Positions 1-10,635 of a DNA stretch of 64,000 nt are shown in pieces (the stretch's first letter is position 1; the number at the start of each line of letters is the position of its first letter). Location: contig JAJSPD010000027.1 of assembly GCA_021307315.1 (NCBI GenBank), positions 372,001 to 436,000 on the forward strand, given 5' to 3'. Both the position numbers and the translations under genes were made by a program. This stretch comes from Bisporella sp. PMI_857. Taxonomy: Eukaryota; Ascomycota; Leotiomycetes; Helotiales; Helotiaceae. A model generated the notes under the pieces. That model was not told the origin of the DNA, made no database searches, and saw only the letters and a list, made by a program, of their open reading frames with translations.

Positions 1-172
1 CTCCAATAGCCGCGCTTTGTCTTTGAAGGTCCTATGCTCAATTAATAACGTTTTCTTGTCAAAATCCAACACAGATAGGAGCGACAAGCCTTCAAAATCC
101 ACTCTGCAATCCCGTCCCCTATCAAATCACCACTGGAAACCCGAATATCTACCGTCCCATCTGCAGCCTCAT
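1..172 (-). CDS. possible 5' end of an unrecognised gene running off the left edge
   Basis: On the minus strand a frame is open from about position 103 to the window edge and reads like protein (it contains LLSVLDFDKKTLLIEHRTF). It can be joined to an ATG at 172 through a 49-nt GT-AG intron (104-152, acceptor TTGCAG), giving a start MRLQMG followed by the open frame. A second, longer ATG frame starts at 281 in another phase and reads through to an internal stop near 42, so the two may be alternative models of one gene or a broken one. No domain is recognisable in the roughly 40 residues visible. The call rests only on composition and a plausible intron. Confidence 0.3.
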
Positions 173-281
173 AGTGCAAGATCTGTAGAAAAGAACAGCG
201 ACTGTCGCTGCTAAAATCGATACCCTGCTCCAGTGACCGGTATCCGTATTCACGCTCGCGCCTGTTATGGGATCGCTCCAT

Positions 282-1663
282 AATATATAATACTGAAATC
301 AGAGGTTATTGATGGTAGAGTTTGGCGGGCGGTTAGGGTGGAGTGAGGCCTTCGAAGTTCAGCTGAAACAGGGTAGCGAAGTGATTGGATACGTTTGAGG
401 CCGAGGCATTCCGTCAACCTAGGAACACGCCTTCATCCTAAATTGAAGAGCTGGTAATATGTACCGGTAGTGCTCTATGAAATATAAACCGAAGCACTCA
501 AGAGGTTACTGATGATATCATGATTGTTCAGAAGAAATATAGTCTCCACGTTATCCTTTAATAAACAGTGGCCAGCGGCATGACTGGTGCAGGTGGGAGA
601 GGCTGTACCGAGTCGTGAATGAAATACAGACGAGGATAGAGTGTTGGATAGGAAATGAGAAGAATGAGCAGGGATAGAGGGAACGGAAGGAGAAGGGAGA
701 AGTTTGCGTTTGTATAAAACCTGTGCGATGGTGAATTGGATGGGAAAATGGTGGCTGTCAGAGGATCTGCATTTCTTGCGCGGTCTGTATTGACTAGGTT
801 TAACTGTTTAGAAACACAGGAGTTTCATAGTATAGCGGAGTTCAAATGCAGAGACCGAATTGCGTATACACACCTACAAGGATATCTAGAAGACCCATTC
901 CAGAGAAGTGTTCATGCTCATATTCAAAATGCTCAAGCCATTACTGCCTCCTATCCAGTTGGGCAGGTATGGCTGACGCATCCATACCACATAAGATCTG
1001 CACCCTTCATCACGGCCGAGTTTTCCAAGATATCTATTCCCCACGCATTTATTAGGAAATAGACTGGGAACTATGTGATAAGTAAGAGCTATGTATCAAA
1101 CAGGGATTTGCGACTCACTCATCTTGTCAAATAGGACATAGTGAAGGCATCTACTTCACAGTCGAAGGCCACCGAGTGCATGAAAACTATTAACATTGTG
1201 ATAAAGTTAAGTATTCGACATTACTAATATGCTTAATTTATAAATAGTATTTATAAGCAGTAATTTTGCTCCGTTTAGCGTTTTCCAACTGCCAGGTTTT
1301 CAGTTTCGGCATTTTTACAACTATTAGTATTATGCTTTAATGCAATATTTTCGCCAGCTAATAGAAATTTATTCGCAATTTAACGCTAGTGTACAACCGA
1401 AGCAATATCACATTGTAATTTGGTTGCAATTTTAATAGCGGTTGATTTAATACAAGGCTGGTTGTAGCGCAAATAAAGTTTTGGCACACAAGTTTGTTAG
1501 TTTATTAAGCTATACAATCAATTTATCATAGTTTTTATCTCAAACTCCATTACATTGTAGATTAGGGGACATGGTGTAGGCATAATTAGTCTCAATTTAA
1601 ATAAAATGGTTCTATTTGCTAATATCAGACATAAGTCTTGAATTGCGAGTTTGTTGCAACTGT
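282..1663. other. intergenic, AT-rich right half
   Basis: No gene is supported. The short open frames at 736-1062 are not protein-like and have no splice partners. From about 1190 to 1660 the base composition becomes strongly AT-rich, with TAATA/TTTATAAA runs unlike the neighbouring coding DNA. This resembles decayed repeat DNA, but no terminal repeats could be found by eye. Confidence 0.5.
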
Positions 1664-3772
1664 TTATGCATGTTTGCTCCCGTTGGTTAAAACTGTGTCA
1701 GTTAACCCTTTAGTGCCCGTACATCGAATGCCCTTAACCTGAGCCCATTTAGGATCAATCTTGTCCGTTCCGATGTGGGGACTATCATCCAGCTCTGGGT
1801 TAGACATTTCCGGCACCCACCCCATCCCCAGGTAGCTGAAAGGGTTATCCTCTACTCCCGTCTCATTCTTTTTGTATCCAAATTCAAAATCCTCCCATCG
1901 AGGCGTCGCCATCACTCTTGCAAAGTGCAGTGTGATTCCTGGCCAAATGCTCTGGACTCTACCTGTCTTTGTGTTCTTATACCATGATGGGCAGTAGTCA
2001 GACCATACTGTATGCTTGTACCATTGCTGGCAGTGTTGAGCAAATTTATCTGTAACAGTTTGGCTGGGGCAGATAGACTTGATATTCGGTTGAAGCTGAA
2101 ACTTTTTGATCACTTGGCATACGTACATGGCAGATGCATTGGAAGCGCCAATGAGGGAGCCATTCGCGACAGGCCAATACGGGCCACTGCTGAAGAAGTA
2201 ATTTGGGAATCCAGGGCATGAGATCCCCATATAGGAGTCGGGATGGACTGCCCACTTATCGCGGAGATCGACGCCGCTCCGGCCGAGGATGGGGAATCTT
2301 GGCTTGTATGCAACGTCAAAACCTGTGCAAAAGTTAGTCATACGAGCAATAAGGGGAGATTGAATTCTACCGGTGGCGCATATCACAGCATCTACTTTCC
2401 TTTCAATGCCATCAGCACCCACGATGCCGTCTGAAGTGAGTCTTGTCACAGAGGTAAAGTGCACATCGATGTTCGGTTGTTGTATTGCTTTGATATATGG
2501 ATCACCAGGGGTCACTCTACGACATCCCAACTGGAAATCCGGGCTAAAGCCTTGCAATTTCGTTAGCTCGACCATATTTCGGTATCTCAATGGCGATATA
2601 CTTGCCTTGTAGAAGGCGCTTGTCCTTGATCAGTTTCGCCATACGATCTCGGAACCTGTGTTGCTGAAGGGTTTGCTCTTCGGTCTGTTTGTAGAATGCT
2701 GGAAAGAGGGCATTGAGATCCCGTTCAATTCCCTTGCCATGAGCAACCAAATCTTTTGCGTCTCTGAATTTCTTTCGATCTTCAAGGCTGTCTGGTACAT
2801 ATTGATCAGCTTTGGATGGCATAATTCTCTCCTTCGCTGAAAGCGACCTCACTCGACTTACAGGGTGTATTTTCGGCTGCTTCAGATCCTAGCCCCACGA
2901 ACCATACTCCAGTTCGCACAAAAACGTCCATGTGCTTAACATATGGCTAGAGAAAATTTCAGGGAAGCTTCATCTCACGAAGTATATCTGACGGCTTACC
3001 TGCATTCCAGGAACTGTTTGCACTGATGAGGCACCTCCACCAATTACGGCGACATTTTGGCCTTTCCATTGCTCCGCTTGATATTCAGGATCCCATCTTG
3101 CCGTATGTAGCAACTTGCCCCTGAAACTGTCAATTCCTTCAATTTCCGGCCACTTCCAATCGTTTTGGATTCCACAATTATTCAACAGGATATCAGCGAA
3201 ATCTTGGAACTCTCGAATTGTGCCGTCTTGGGTGGTTTCCCGACACTTGACTTTCCATTGGCCTTCCAATTCCATCCATTCGGCGTGGTACACGTCGGTG
3301 TTGAAGCGCATGTACTTTTTCAGATCGAAAACATCGGATACATTTTCGAAATATTCTGTGATCTCAGAAGCGCTGTGAAGCACGTTACCGCCGTTTGAGA
3401 AATGCTTTCATTTGCAGATATTGTTAGGCCGTATGCAGGGTTGGGCATAACTTACTAGCTGAAAAACCGAGGCCAGTCAGGGTTGGACGCCCATGAAAAC
3501 TGGTACACATGCGAAGGAACATCGCAAGCCACGTTGGGGTACCGATTTACCAACCACGTGCCCCCTAGTGAAGCATTTCTTTCATACAGCACGAGCTCAA
3601 AATTTGAACAATGCTTCTGGATGTGATACGCATTGTTGATACTATTCAGGCCTGTTCCGATGTTGATGACGCGAACTTTGCGATTAGTGGGATCCCCAAG
3701 CGTGATCTGAGGAATCTTATAGTTGGTCTCAAGAGAATCATAGAACGAAGTTGGTGGATAGTGTAAAGGCAT
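1664..3772 (-). CDS. Baeyer-Villiger-type flavin monooxygenase, 599 aa, six exons
   Basis: FAD- and NADPH-dependent monooxygenase expected to insert oxygen next to a ketone, giving an ester or lactone. Exons: 3772-3456, 3372-3000, 2946-2862, 2791-2606, 2550-2371, 2322-1664; they sum to 1800 nt, in frame. Visible motifs: an N-terminal Rossmann motif GTGLNS (about residues 39-44), [10 protein letters not shown] (70-79), the Baeyer-Villiger fingerprint [11 protein letters not shown] (F-x-G-x3-H-x3-W, 189-199), a second Rossmann motif IGGGASS, a CATGFD motif after intron 5, and a C-terminal SWYKN...GR...WPG block seen in fungal members of the moxY/stcW type. Oddities: the third glycine of the first Rossmann motif is Ser; intron 5 (2323-2370) is 48 nt and stop-free; intron 4 fits best as GC-AG (2551-2605), although a GT-AG alternative shifts the junction by a few residues. 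It is divergent from the reductase at 4091, with a shared 318-bp promoter. The family call is firm; the substrate is unknown. Confidence 0.9.
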
Positions 3773-4090
3773 TTTGGCATGTAGACTGTGGTCTGCATCA
3801 AGGACGACTTCATTAACTTTGGCCGCTTGGTTATTCTATGTATAGTACAGTATTCAATTGATTCCGCCGATGCGCCCCTGGCCATTCAGAACGGAATCTT
3901 GTTGCCCTTTCCGTGTTATCACAATAGAATAAAAATTTACACTTCGCGCGGCGGGGTGTGAGGTGACTTCGGAACTTCCGCAAGTTTCTCGCTTCAGAAC
4001 GGAGCGGATTCCTGCTTAACCACAAAGCAAATAGCCGACCCCTCCTATCTTTATTTTACATGAGAAGCCTCAAATTAAGATACGGCAACA
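3773..4090. promoter_or_regulatory. divergent promoter of the monooxygenase and the reductase
   Basis: 318 bp between two start codons. It contains the palindrome TCGGAACTTCCG at 3969-3980 (CGG-N5-CCG with matching inner AA/TT). Two further CGGA half-sites lie in AGAACGGA contexts near 3890 and 3990. Inverted CGG triplets are the usual target of Zn2Cys6 regulators, and two such regulators are encoded nearby. Confidence 0.6.
3969..3980. promoter_or_regulatory. palindromic CGG-N5-CCG box (pair 1)
   Basis: TCGGAACTTCCG: arms CGGAA and TTCCG around a single C. The same core recurs at 12791-12803, and a spaced version occurs at 8104-8118, each inside a divergent promoter of the same cluster. Inferred binding site of a cluster-specific Zn2Cys6 protein. 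Confidence 0.6.
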
Positions 4091-5140
4091 ATGGCAACTT
4101 CCAATAAAGCAATCTGGATATCTTCCGAAAACGAGCTCAGCCTCCAAACCATCACCGATCGTTATGATCCAGTCGGCGAGCAGATCCTCGTTGAGGTTGA
4201 ATACTCCGGAATCAATCCTGCCGACATCAAACATGGCCTGATCCTTGGCCTTAATGACTATCCTTCAGGGTATGAGTACTCCGGGAAAGTAATCAGGACT
4301 GGAGCTCAAGCCAAATTCTCTATCGGAGATCTGGTTCTGGGTCACAATCGAGTTAACAAGAAAAAGCCAATATATCACGGTAGCCACCAAAACTTCCTCA
4401 TTGGCGAGCATGCCATCTCCAAAGTCCCCCAAAACATGCCTATGCAAGATGCAGCCTGCATCTCCATAATGGTTCAGACAGCTGCCGACGCGCTGTTCAA
4501 TCAGCTTGAGTTTTCTGCCGGCACGGTATTGGGCGAGGAGCCAACCCGACGCCCGATTCTAATTTGGGGTGGGGCAACAAGTGTGGGAGTTGCAGCAATC
4601 CAACTTGCGAAAGCGGCAGGGCTCTCGCCGATTCTTACCACGGCCTCGAAGCATAATCACGATACGCTGAAGTCTCTGGGTGCCACGGCTTGTTTCGACT
4701 ATCGCGATGAAGACGTCGTGGAAAGGATCCAAAGCGCGATTCAAGATTTTGGGCAGCTACAAGGAATCTTTGACACGGTCGGTTCGAGTGTATCATCTAG
4801 TCTTTGCGAGAAGTGCGCGGGGGACAAAGGCATCACGCTGGCAAACACATCGCCACAGCCAGAGAAACCGCAGTGGAAAATGGTGCTCGCCACGAGAAAT
4901 CTGGATTTTCCGATGCCGCAGGCTGGAGGAAAGATCGGTATTATGAAGTCGAACCATCAGTGGCAAGACAAAATTGATAGAACCTTTGCCTGGTGCTTGA
5001 GCCACTATGGAATTGATCAACAATTTATTATCCCAAAAGTAAGGGTAGTTAGAAGTGCTGATGAGGGCATAAAAGCGATGAAATTTGTTGCTGAGGGGAA
5101 ATCAAGCATGGAAAAGGTGGCTATAAGGCATCCACTTTGA
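4091..5140 (+). CDS. zinc-independent MDR-family oxidoreductase (trans-enoyl-reductase / quinone reductase type), 349 aa
   Basis: Single-exon gene for a medium-chain dehydrogenase/reductase of the fungal ToxD-like class, expected to use NADPH to reduce a C=C bond conjugated to a carbonyl. The N-terminal catalytic fold holds the typical SGINPADIKHG and YEYSGKV segments (about residues 36-70). The nucleotide-binding motif GGATSVGVAAIQ lies at about 159-170, and the C-terminal segment with DEGIKAMKF and EGKSSMEKV is characteristic. The cysteine/histidine zinc ligands of alcohol dehydrogenases are not seen. The length matches the family (340-370 aa). In fungi this class works either as a trans-acting enoyl reductase beside a highly reducing PKS or as a stand-alone tailoring enzyme; no PKS is in the window. 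It is tail-to-tail with the regulator at 5258 (117 bp). Confidence 0.9.
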   Translation: MATSNKAIWISSENELSLQTITDRYDPVGEQILVEVEYSGINPADIKHGLILGLNDYPSGYEYSGKVIRTGAQAKFSIGDLVLGHNRVNKKKPIYHGSHQNFLIGEHAISKVPQNMPMQDAACISIMVQTAADALFNQLEFSAGTVLGEEPTRRPILIWGGATSVGVAAIQLAKAAGLSPILTTASKHNHDTLKSLGATACFDYRDEDVVERIQSAIQDFGQLQGIFDTVGSSVSSSLCEKCAGDKGITLANTSPQPEKPQWKMVLATRNLDFPMPQAGGKIGIMKSNHQWQDKIDRTFAWCLSHYGIDQQFIIPKVRVVRSADEGIKAMKFVAEGKSSMEKVAIRHPL

Positions 5141-5257
5141 TTTAGAGGAGTCAATGGATACGATTATTACGGGCTAAAAGCACTCTGTTGACAAAGCATT
5201 ACTTCCATCAGTGAGCGTTACATTTCGAATCTAGTCTTCCTCTGCCACTCGTATTGC

Positions 5258-7404
5258 TTATCCAAGATGCGAATACTTTCCTTCGACAGCCTGATTCGCC
5301 ATAGCTTGGTCATTCCAAAATTGATCTGACCAAACTTGATCTGACGAGGGCTGCCAAAAGCTATTCAACTCTGAATAATCTAGAGAAAAGTTTGGATAAG
5401 GATCTGAGCTCTGTATATTCTCATTTTCGAGCACATCCCTGGCTTCTTGGTTATCAAAATTGGAAGACGACTCTGGCGTAATAGTTGTTGTAAAGAGACG
5501 ATAGTCTGATGGCCAAGATACAAGACCTTTAACTCCATTGGCATTAGAAAAAAAGTGGCTAGCCTCGCCCGCGATTCCTTCATTTGAATCTGCTGTACTC
5601 GAAATTGGTAAGATTCCCTGGTGGATTTGCGCCTGTAAGCTGTCTTCCGTATATCGAAGTAATCCGAGTCTTAACTTGCCAAGAGAACCCTCCAGTATCC
5701 GAACCGTCTTTCCCAGGTTTTCTGAGGCAATGGGAGAGATTGAGATTGACTTCAGAGTTTCAAGACCTTTCGAATATTCAGATACGATTTTGCCAAATTG
5801 GTGGGGTGCACATCGAATGGCGAGATGCAGAACAACAAGTGCTGAGATAAGGAAGTACTTGAACTGCAGTCCCTGAAATTCGCGAACATGGGCGGAATCT
5901 TCTTGCGAACTGCTAAGGGCCGTGATATTATCGAGAGCCGCCTGAACAGCCAAAATAGCAGTTTTAGGGTGCTTCAGTATGTTCTTTGTAGAGTAAAGTG
6001 AGTGCTTGTAGAGGCTCAGGCGCATTTGATTGCCACGAATGCGGAAGAATAAGTTGGAATGACGCAAGCGTTTTATTTCGAATGTTGTGGAACCAATTGC
6101 TGTGATTGGAAAATGTCTATTAGTAGTGCGGGCCCACTGGTCAATTTGACGTCCTAGAGATGTACAAATATTCTCCTTGAGGTCGTCATTGTGAGAGCCA
6201 AATTTCGGAACCACTGGCATTATCTCACCTCCTAGACGTCCATAATTGACCATTGAAAGCATGTATGGGCCTAATTTGCTCTTCATGGAGGTTAGTCCTT
6301 GGCGAGTAATAGTAGAAAGATAGTGCTCCTCACCCGCTGCAGGATATTGAAATCTATGTCTCTGTCCTGTAAAGCAAACGGGAGGCTCGTCATGAAACTG
6401 TACCGACGATCGAGAATATAGACGCACCAGAACATTTTTGTTTCCCAACCAGCATAGGGCCTTCCAGCAGTGTCAATTGCTGGATCGTTCATTTGATGAA
6501 GTCCTAGCTCTAAGCAACACCTTGCTGCGGAAGCAATTTTTCTCCACGCCAGCTTCAAATTATCGCATATAAAATCGTATATGCTCTTCCGTTTTGTTAG
6601 TCCTGTTCCTATAATTGAAGACACAAAGCGCTAGATGGGGAATCCGAAAATTCAGAGCTGAGTGTTCAGTAACTATAGGGTGGAACATGAAAGCGAATGA
6701 CATACCAGCATAGTAGAAATGGCAATATCTTTAACATCTACTTCCAAGCTTCGTAGCCTCTCGAAGTTGTTTTCCTCTACGGTCGACACATATTTGTGTT
6801 TTAGCTCTTCTCCCAGTCTCATCTTAGTAGACATGGAGCAAGCGAGCAGAACTTTTAGAAAATCCACATTCCGGTCATCCTGATCGTCCCATCTCATGAC
6901 CAGCATATTCGTGTCATTATTGCCGTGCTTTTGCTGGCGGTTATAGAGGGTGTTTACAAGACTTTTGATCTCGAGTAGATCAATGAAAGGATAGAGCATC
7001 TCGATATCCTCGGTGAAACTCTCGATGAACTCAAGTACTTCAGAACTTGATAAAGGATGCAAAACATGGTGACTTGCGGCTTCATTCAAGACAGGCAACT
7101 TCCTGGCTGGGTCGGTATTTTTCTGTGTATTTGATGGCAGCGTCGTTAATTCCAGAGGGAGTATTCGATCGTAGATGCAATCGGCAGGCGCCCGCTTTGC
7201 GCACTGCCAACAAGGAACACCGCCGCTGCATTTTGTTTTCCGCTTTTTGCACCTTTCGCTACCAGAAAGAATCAGCAATGCTCAGAGAAGTGCGATAGAA
7301 ATTATTTCTCACCATGCCACAAGTACATACTGCTGCCGCTTTGCTGGCCGGGTTGCGCCAGTCTTACGGCAACCAGCTGCAGCTGGAGACGGATCTTTAC
7401 CCAT
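5258..7404 (-). CDS. Zn2Cys6 transcription factor with fungal-specific regulatory domain, 654 aa, four exons
   Basis: Probable pathway regulator acting in the nucleus. Exons: 7404-7313, 7258-6706, 6630-6334, 6280-5258 (1965 nt, in frame); introns of 54, 75 and 53 nt, all GT-AG with CTAAC/CTGA-like branch points. The zinc cluster is split by intron 1. Cysteines at 31, 34, 41, 47, 50 and 58 give C-x2-C-x6-C-x5-C-x2-C-x7-C, with the basic run KKRKTKC. The middle-homology region is recognisable around DRRYSFMTSLPFALQDRDID. The start ATG at 7404 is the first one in frame with the spliced cluster. Divergently transcribed from the MFS transporter, sharing a 1-kb promoter with the palindrome at 8104. 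It is the natural candidate for binding the TCGGAA-TTCCG boxes of this cluster; that is inference. Confidence 0.9.
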
Positions 7405-8429
7405 AAGGTTACCATTAATAGATTACAAGCCTTAACAATGCAAGCCCTGTAAGCCATGCAATGCATTACAATCGCCGCAGGTGTAGTGTACAAAGTCGAG
7501 GAGTGTCTACCAGAGAGAAGAGGCTGACTAAAATCTGGGGGCGATACTTAGTGTCCGTAGCGGGAGTCGCTGGATCGGGGATGGGGTGGGCGTCCACCTG
7601 AGCTGCCCCCACCCCTTCCGCAACGTGGAGTGCTCCGCTGCTCTTCCTCAAACGTAAATCACGTGTACGGGGTCCGCCTCCCTTTCTTTTCATTCTGGGC
7701 CTGCTCATCTCTCCATAAATAGTGTCCCATACATTACTGTTAGATTAATACTGTACAAGCTCCCGGTGAAAACAAGCGGTAGCTTCGGGTTTTTAGCTTC
7801 GCTGGCTAATTGTTAAATAATTTGTCAAGGTTGAAGTATTATTTACTTTCGCTTAAGAAGAGTATAGTGTTTTGGTGTCCACCGGCAGACGAGGTACTGA
7901 CCACAAAATCCGGGGTCCCGCATGAAGGCTCTCTCCCCCCACCACCCCCGTTGTTGGATGATGATTGGTGGCAGCAAACTATATAAATTTTGGGGGGATC
8001 ACGACTGCATGTGTTGGGGACCCAAATGCATGCAGCTTCATCATGGAATTTCCGAACCTATAATGCCAGGTACCAGTGGGAGTACCTAATGCACGAGCCA
8101 TCATCGGAAAGTTTTCCGTGGTGTCGAAGTGAAAGTGGGTCGTGGGATGGTACGTGGAGATGAGACATAGAGATGAGACATGGAAACCAACTTATATGAA
8201 AAGGGCAGATACTCGCTGTTCGACGATGTTCATTCCCATGGGAACCGGCCGGCCCCTTACCACCAGGAATCTAGTCCACTCGTCCAGACAGATAGCAAGT
8301 TACTTTGAATACTTTTCAACAAGATTTCTTTTCTCCTTTTTCCCTTCCCGAACCACGACTCATCTGCTTTTGACCCCTGCCAAGCAAACACCCAATTGAG
8401 TAGAACTGCGTTCCGGCAGACCTTTCAAT
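7405..8429. promoter_or_regulatory. divergent promoter of the regulator and the MFS transporter
   Basis: About 1 kb with no supported gene. It holds the palindrome CGGAAAGTTTTCCG at 8105-8118, a TATATAAA run at about 7980-7987, a CCGGCCGG palindrome near 8247, and a short direct repeat of AGATGAGACAT at about 8159-8180. An 85-codon frame at 8142-8399 has no protein-like content and lies in the presumed 5' untranslated region. Confidence 0.5.
8104..8118. promoter_or_regulatory. palindromic CGG-N8-CCG box (pair 2)
   Basis: TCGGAAAGTTTTCCG, perfect arms CGGAAA/TTTCCG around GT. Same half-site as the boxes at 3969 and 12791, but the triplets are three bases further apart, so it may bind the same regulator more weakly or a partner regulator. 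Confidence 0.5.
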
Positions 8430-9998
8430 ATGGCCATTAATTCTCATGTAAGGCATTCAAGTATTCAGATGTGTAGAGATAGGAGCAGAGTTACTGACGT
8501 TCTTGATCTCAGGAATGGCCACTGTGGTGGCGAATTATGATCTTAACCAACATTTGTGTCTACACGACCATGGGCAACTTTTTCGCCGCATGCGTTTCTC
8601 CGCTTCTCGTAGTCCTTGCCAAGCAGTTTCATGTGTCAACCACAGACACTTCACATCTTGCGATATATGCTGTTCTGACCATTGGTCTCTCCGTAAGCGT
8701 CATATTTTCTCATTGACATCAATCACACTCACCAGCACTAGAATCTCCTGGCAATTCCAATCTCGCAATATATCGGGAAAAGATATACAATCCTCCTCTC
8801 TATGATCCTTTTCATTGGTGTGAACATTTGGGGGGCTTATTGCACTACTTACAACGAGCTTCTCGCATCTAGAATAGTTGGAGGACTTGCTGCGGGCATA
8901 GTCGAGGCGCTGGGTCCTTTAATAATAGCAGAATGCTTTACTGAGGCGTATTTGGCATCTGCCATGGTGGTTTACACTCTTTCCCTCGGCGCTGGTGCTA
9001 GTCTGGGCCCTCTAGTTGCAGGCCTTGTCCACAATGGAACCCACACTTGGCCCTGGACTTTCGGAATTTCTGCATTCATCACAGCAGTCAATCTTTTATC
9101 CAGCATTCTTATGCTTCCAGAAACGACAGGATTGGAAAATTTCTACGAAGTAGCTCCGCCTACGAATGCCACAGTAACTGCCGATGCAGAAAAAGCAGTC
9201 ACTGATGAGATTGAGCAAGCTCGCGATGCAGTTTCCTCTGCCGAGTCTGAATCCTTATACGATCAATGGATCCATAGGTCATTCTTTTGGACGCTGCCGG
9301 ATATAAAGCCAGAAGCCAACTTTCTCGTTCTCTTCTTTCAGCCACTTTGGCTCCTCTGTTCACCCGCCGTCGTATTCACATCCGTTATCTTTGGCATCTT
9401 GATTGCTTTCACGGTCATTATATCAATTGTTTACGGTACAGTTCTGGGACAACCTCCAATACTCTGGACGCCACTCAAGATTGGATTACTCAACCTCTCT
9501 CCACTTATTGGACTTATAGTTGGTATGCCTACCGGTGGCTATCTTGCCGACGTCCTCTATCGACGGAGCGCCCGAAACCATGAGGGAATCGGTTTACGCG
9601 AGTCCCGAATTTTTGCCGCACTTCCAGGGGCCATCATTAGTCCTCTGGGACTTATTGTCATTGGCGTTTGCTTACAAAAACATCTCAGTTGGGTCGGACT
9701 TGCTTTTGGGTGGATGATGTCGAATATTGGCCTTACGGCTGTCGCAAGCGTTTTACTTACTTACTGCGTCGACTGCTATTCTTGGAAATCAGCTCACATC
9801 GGTGTTGTGGTGAATGTAATCAAAAATATGGTCAGTTTTGGGGTCAGTTATGCTGCTGTACCATGGTATTTGGATCTTGGGCCACAAAAGCAGTTCGGAA
9901 CGATGGCTGGCATCCTTTTATTTTTCTTGCTGCTTATCATCCCTCTACGAATTTACTCAACAAAGCTCAGGGAGCTCTCGCTGAAGTATATCGCATAA
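8430..9998 (+). CDS. major facilitator superfamily transporter, 484 aa, three exons
   Basis: Multi-pass plasma-membrane exporter of the drug:H+ antiporter type. Exons: 8430-8447 (only six codons), 8513-8692, 8742-9998; sum 1455 nt, in frame. Introns of 65 nt (branch TACTGAC, acceptor CTCAG) and 49 nt (GTAAGC...CACTAG). After EWPLWWR the hydrophobic segments start; the loop between helices 2 and 3 has the family signature (ISQYIGKRYT), and helices 4-5 carry SRIVGGLAAGIVEALGP and LGAGASLGPLVAG, the latter resembling motif C of antiporters. A central cytosolic loop of about 60 residues (after LPETTGLENF) separates the two six-helix halves. Head-to-head with the regulator at 7404. Likely exports the cluster product or a toxic substrate; no substrate can be inferred. 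Confidence 0.9.
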
Positions 9999-10635
9999 AG
10001 GAGGTCCGGCAATCGAGACAAATTGGCTTATTTCAGAGTTGTTTAGGTGTGCGTGGCTTAGAGTATGATCATTTGAGCTCAGTGCAACCAAGTAATTTCG
10101 ATGTGGAATGAACCGTTTTCACCTGCGCAAAACAAATGGCGCATGTTACCAGAGGTTCATGTGACGATCATCTCAAACAAAAGAAATCACTTAACCGATG
10201 GCTGAGTCCAAACATTCCTTTCTTTCTTTTACTTCATCTGGTCCCGAGTGTCTCCCTTCCAGTATCATTGCATAATCGAACACTTTCGGGTGACTCTATA
10301 TCGCTATCAAAGTATCTGATGAGTTCTTAGTCATATTCACATGATCTCACAAAGAGCATCAAGAAAAAATTATAGTCTCGCGAACATATTTTACCGTATC
10401 TTAAATTTCACTAAGTATTCTATTTCATTTGTGTTTCGAAAAGAGCTAAACCTTCGAATCAAAATTTTACTCACTCCGTCTCTCGCATAACTAAAGTTCT
10501 ACCAGAATTCGATTCCACCTCCAATGCTACATTAAGTACCTCACCAGGTCAGGCCACTTTTGCCGCCATTTTTTTACCATTGTAAACGACCTCGTGGCTG
10601 CTCACAGCTATGTCCTGAGGAGAAGACATCCAAGA
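9999..10635. other. convergent 3' intergenic region
   Basis: 637 bp between the stop codons of the transporter (+) and the NmrA-like gene (-). No gene is supported. The sequence is AT-rich at about 10330-10500, consistent with 3' untranslated regions. Confidence 0.5.

Noticed and set aside
736..1062. 108-codon plus-strand frame
   Set aside because: No domain, no conserved-looking pattern, no splice partners; chance frame.
2544..2852. Apparent frameshifts within the monooxygenase gene
   Set aside because: All frame changes are explained by introns with good donors, branch points and acceptors; the six exons close in frame at 1800 nt.
8142..8399. 85-codon frame before the transporter
   Set aside because: Lies in the leader/promoter; the composition is not protein-like and the true transporter start at 8430 follows it.
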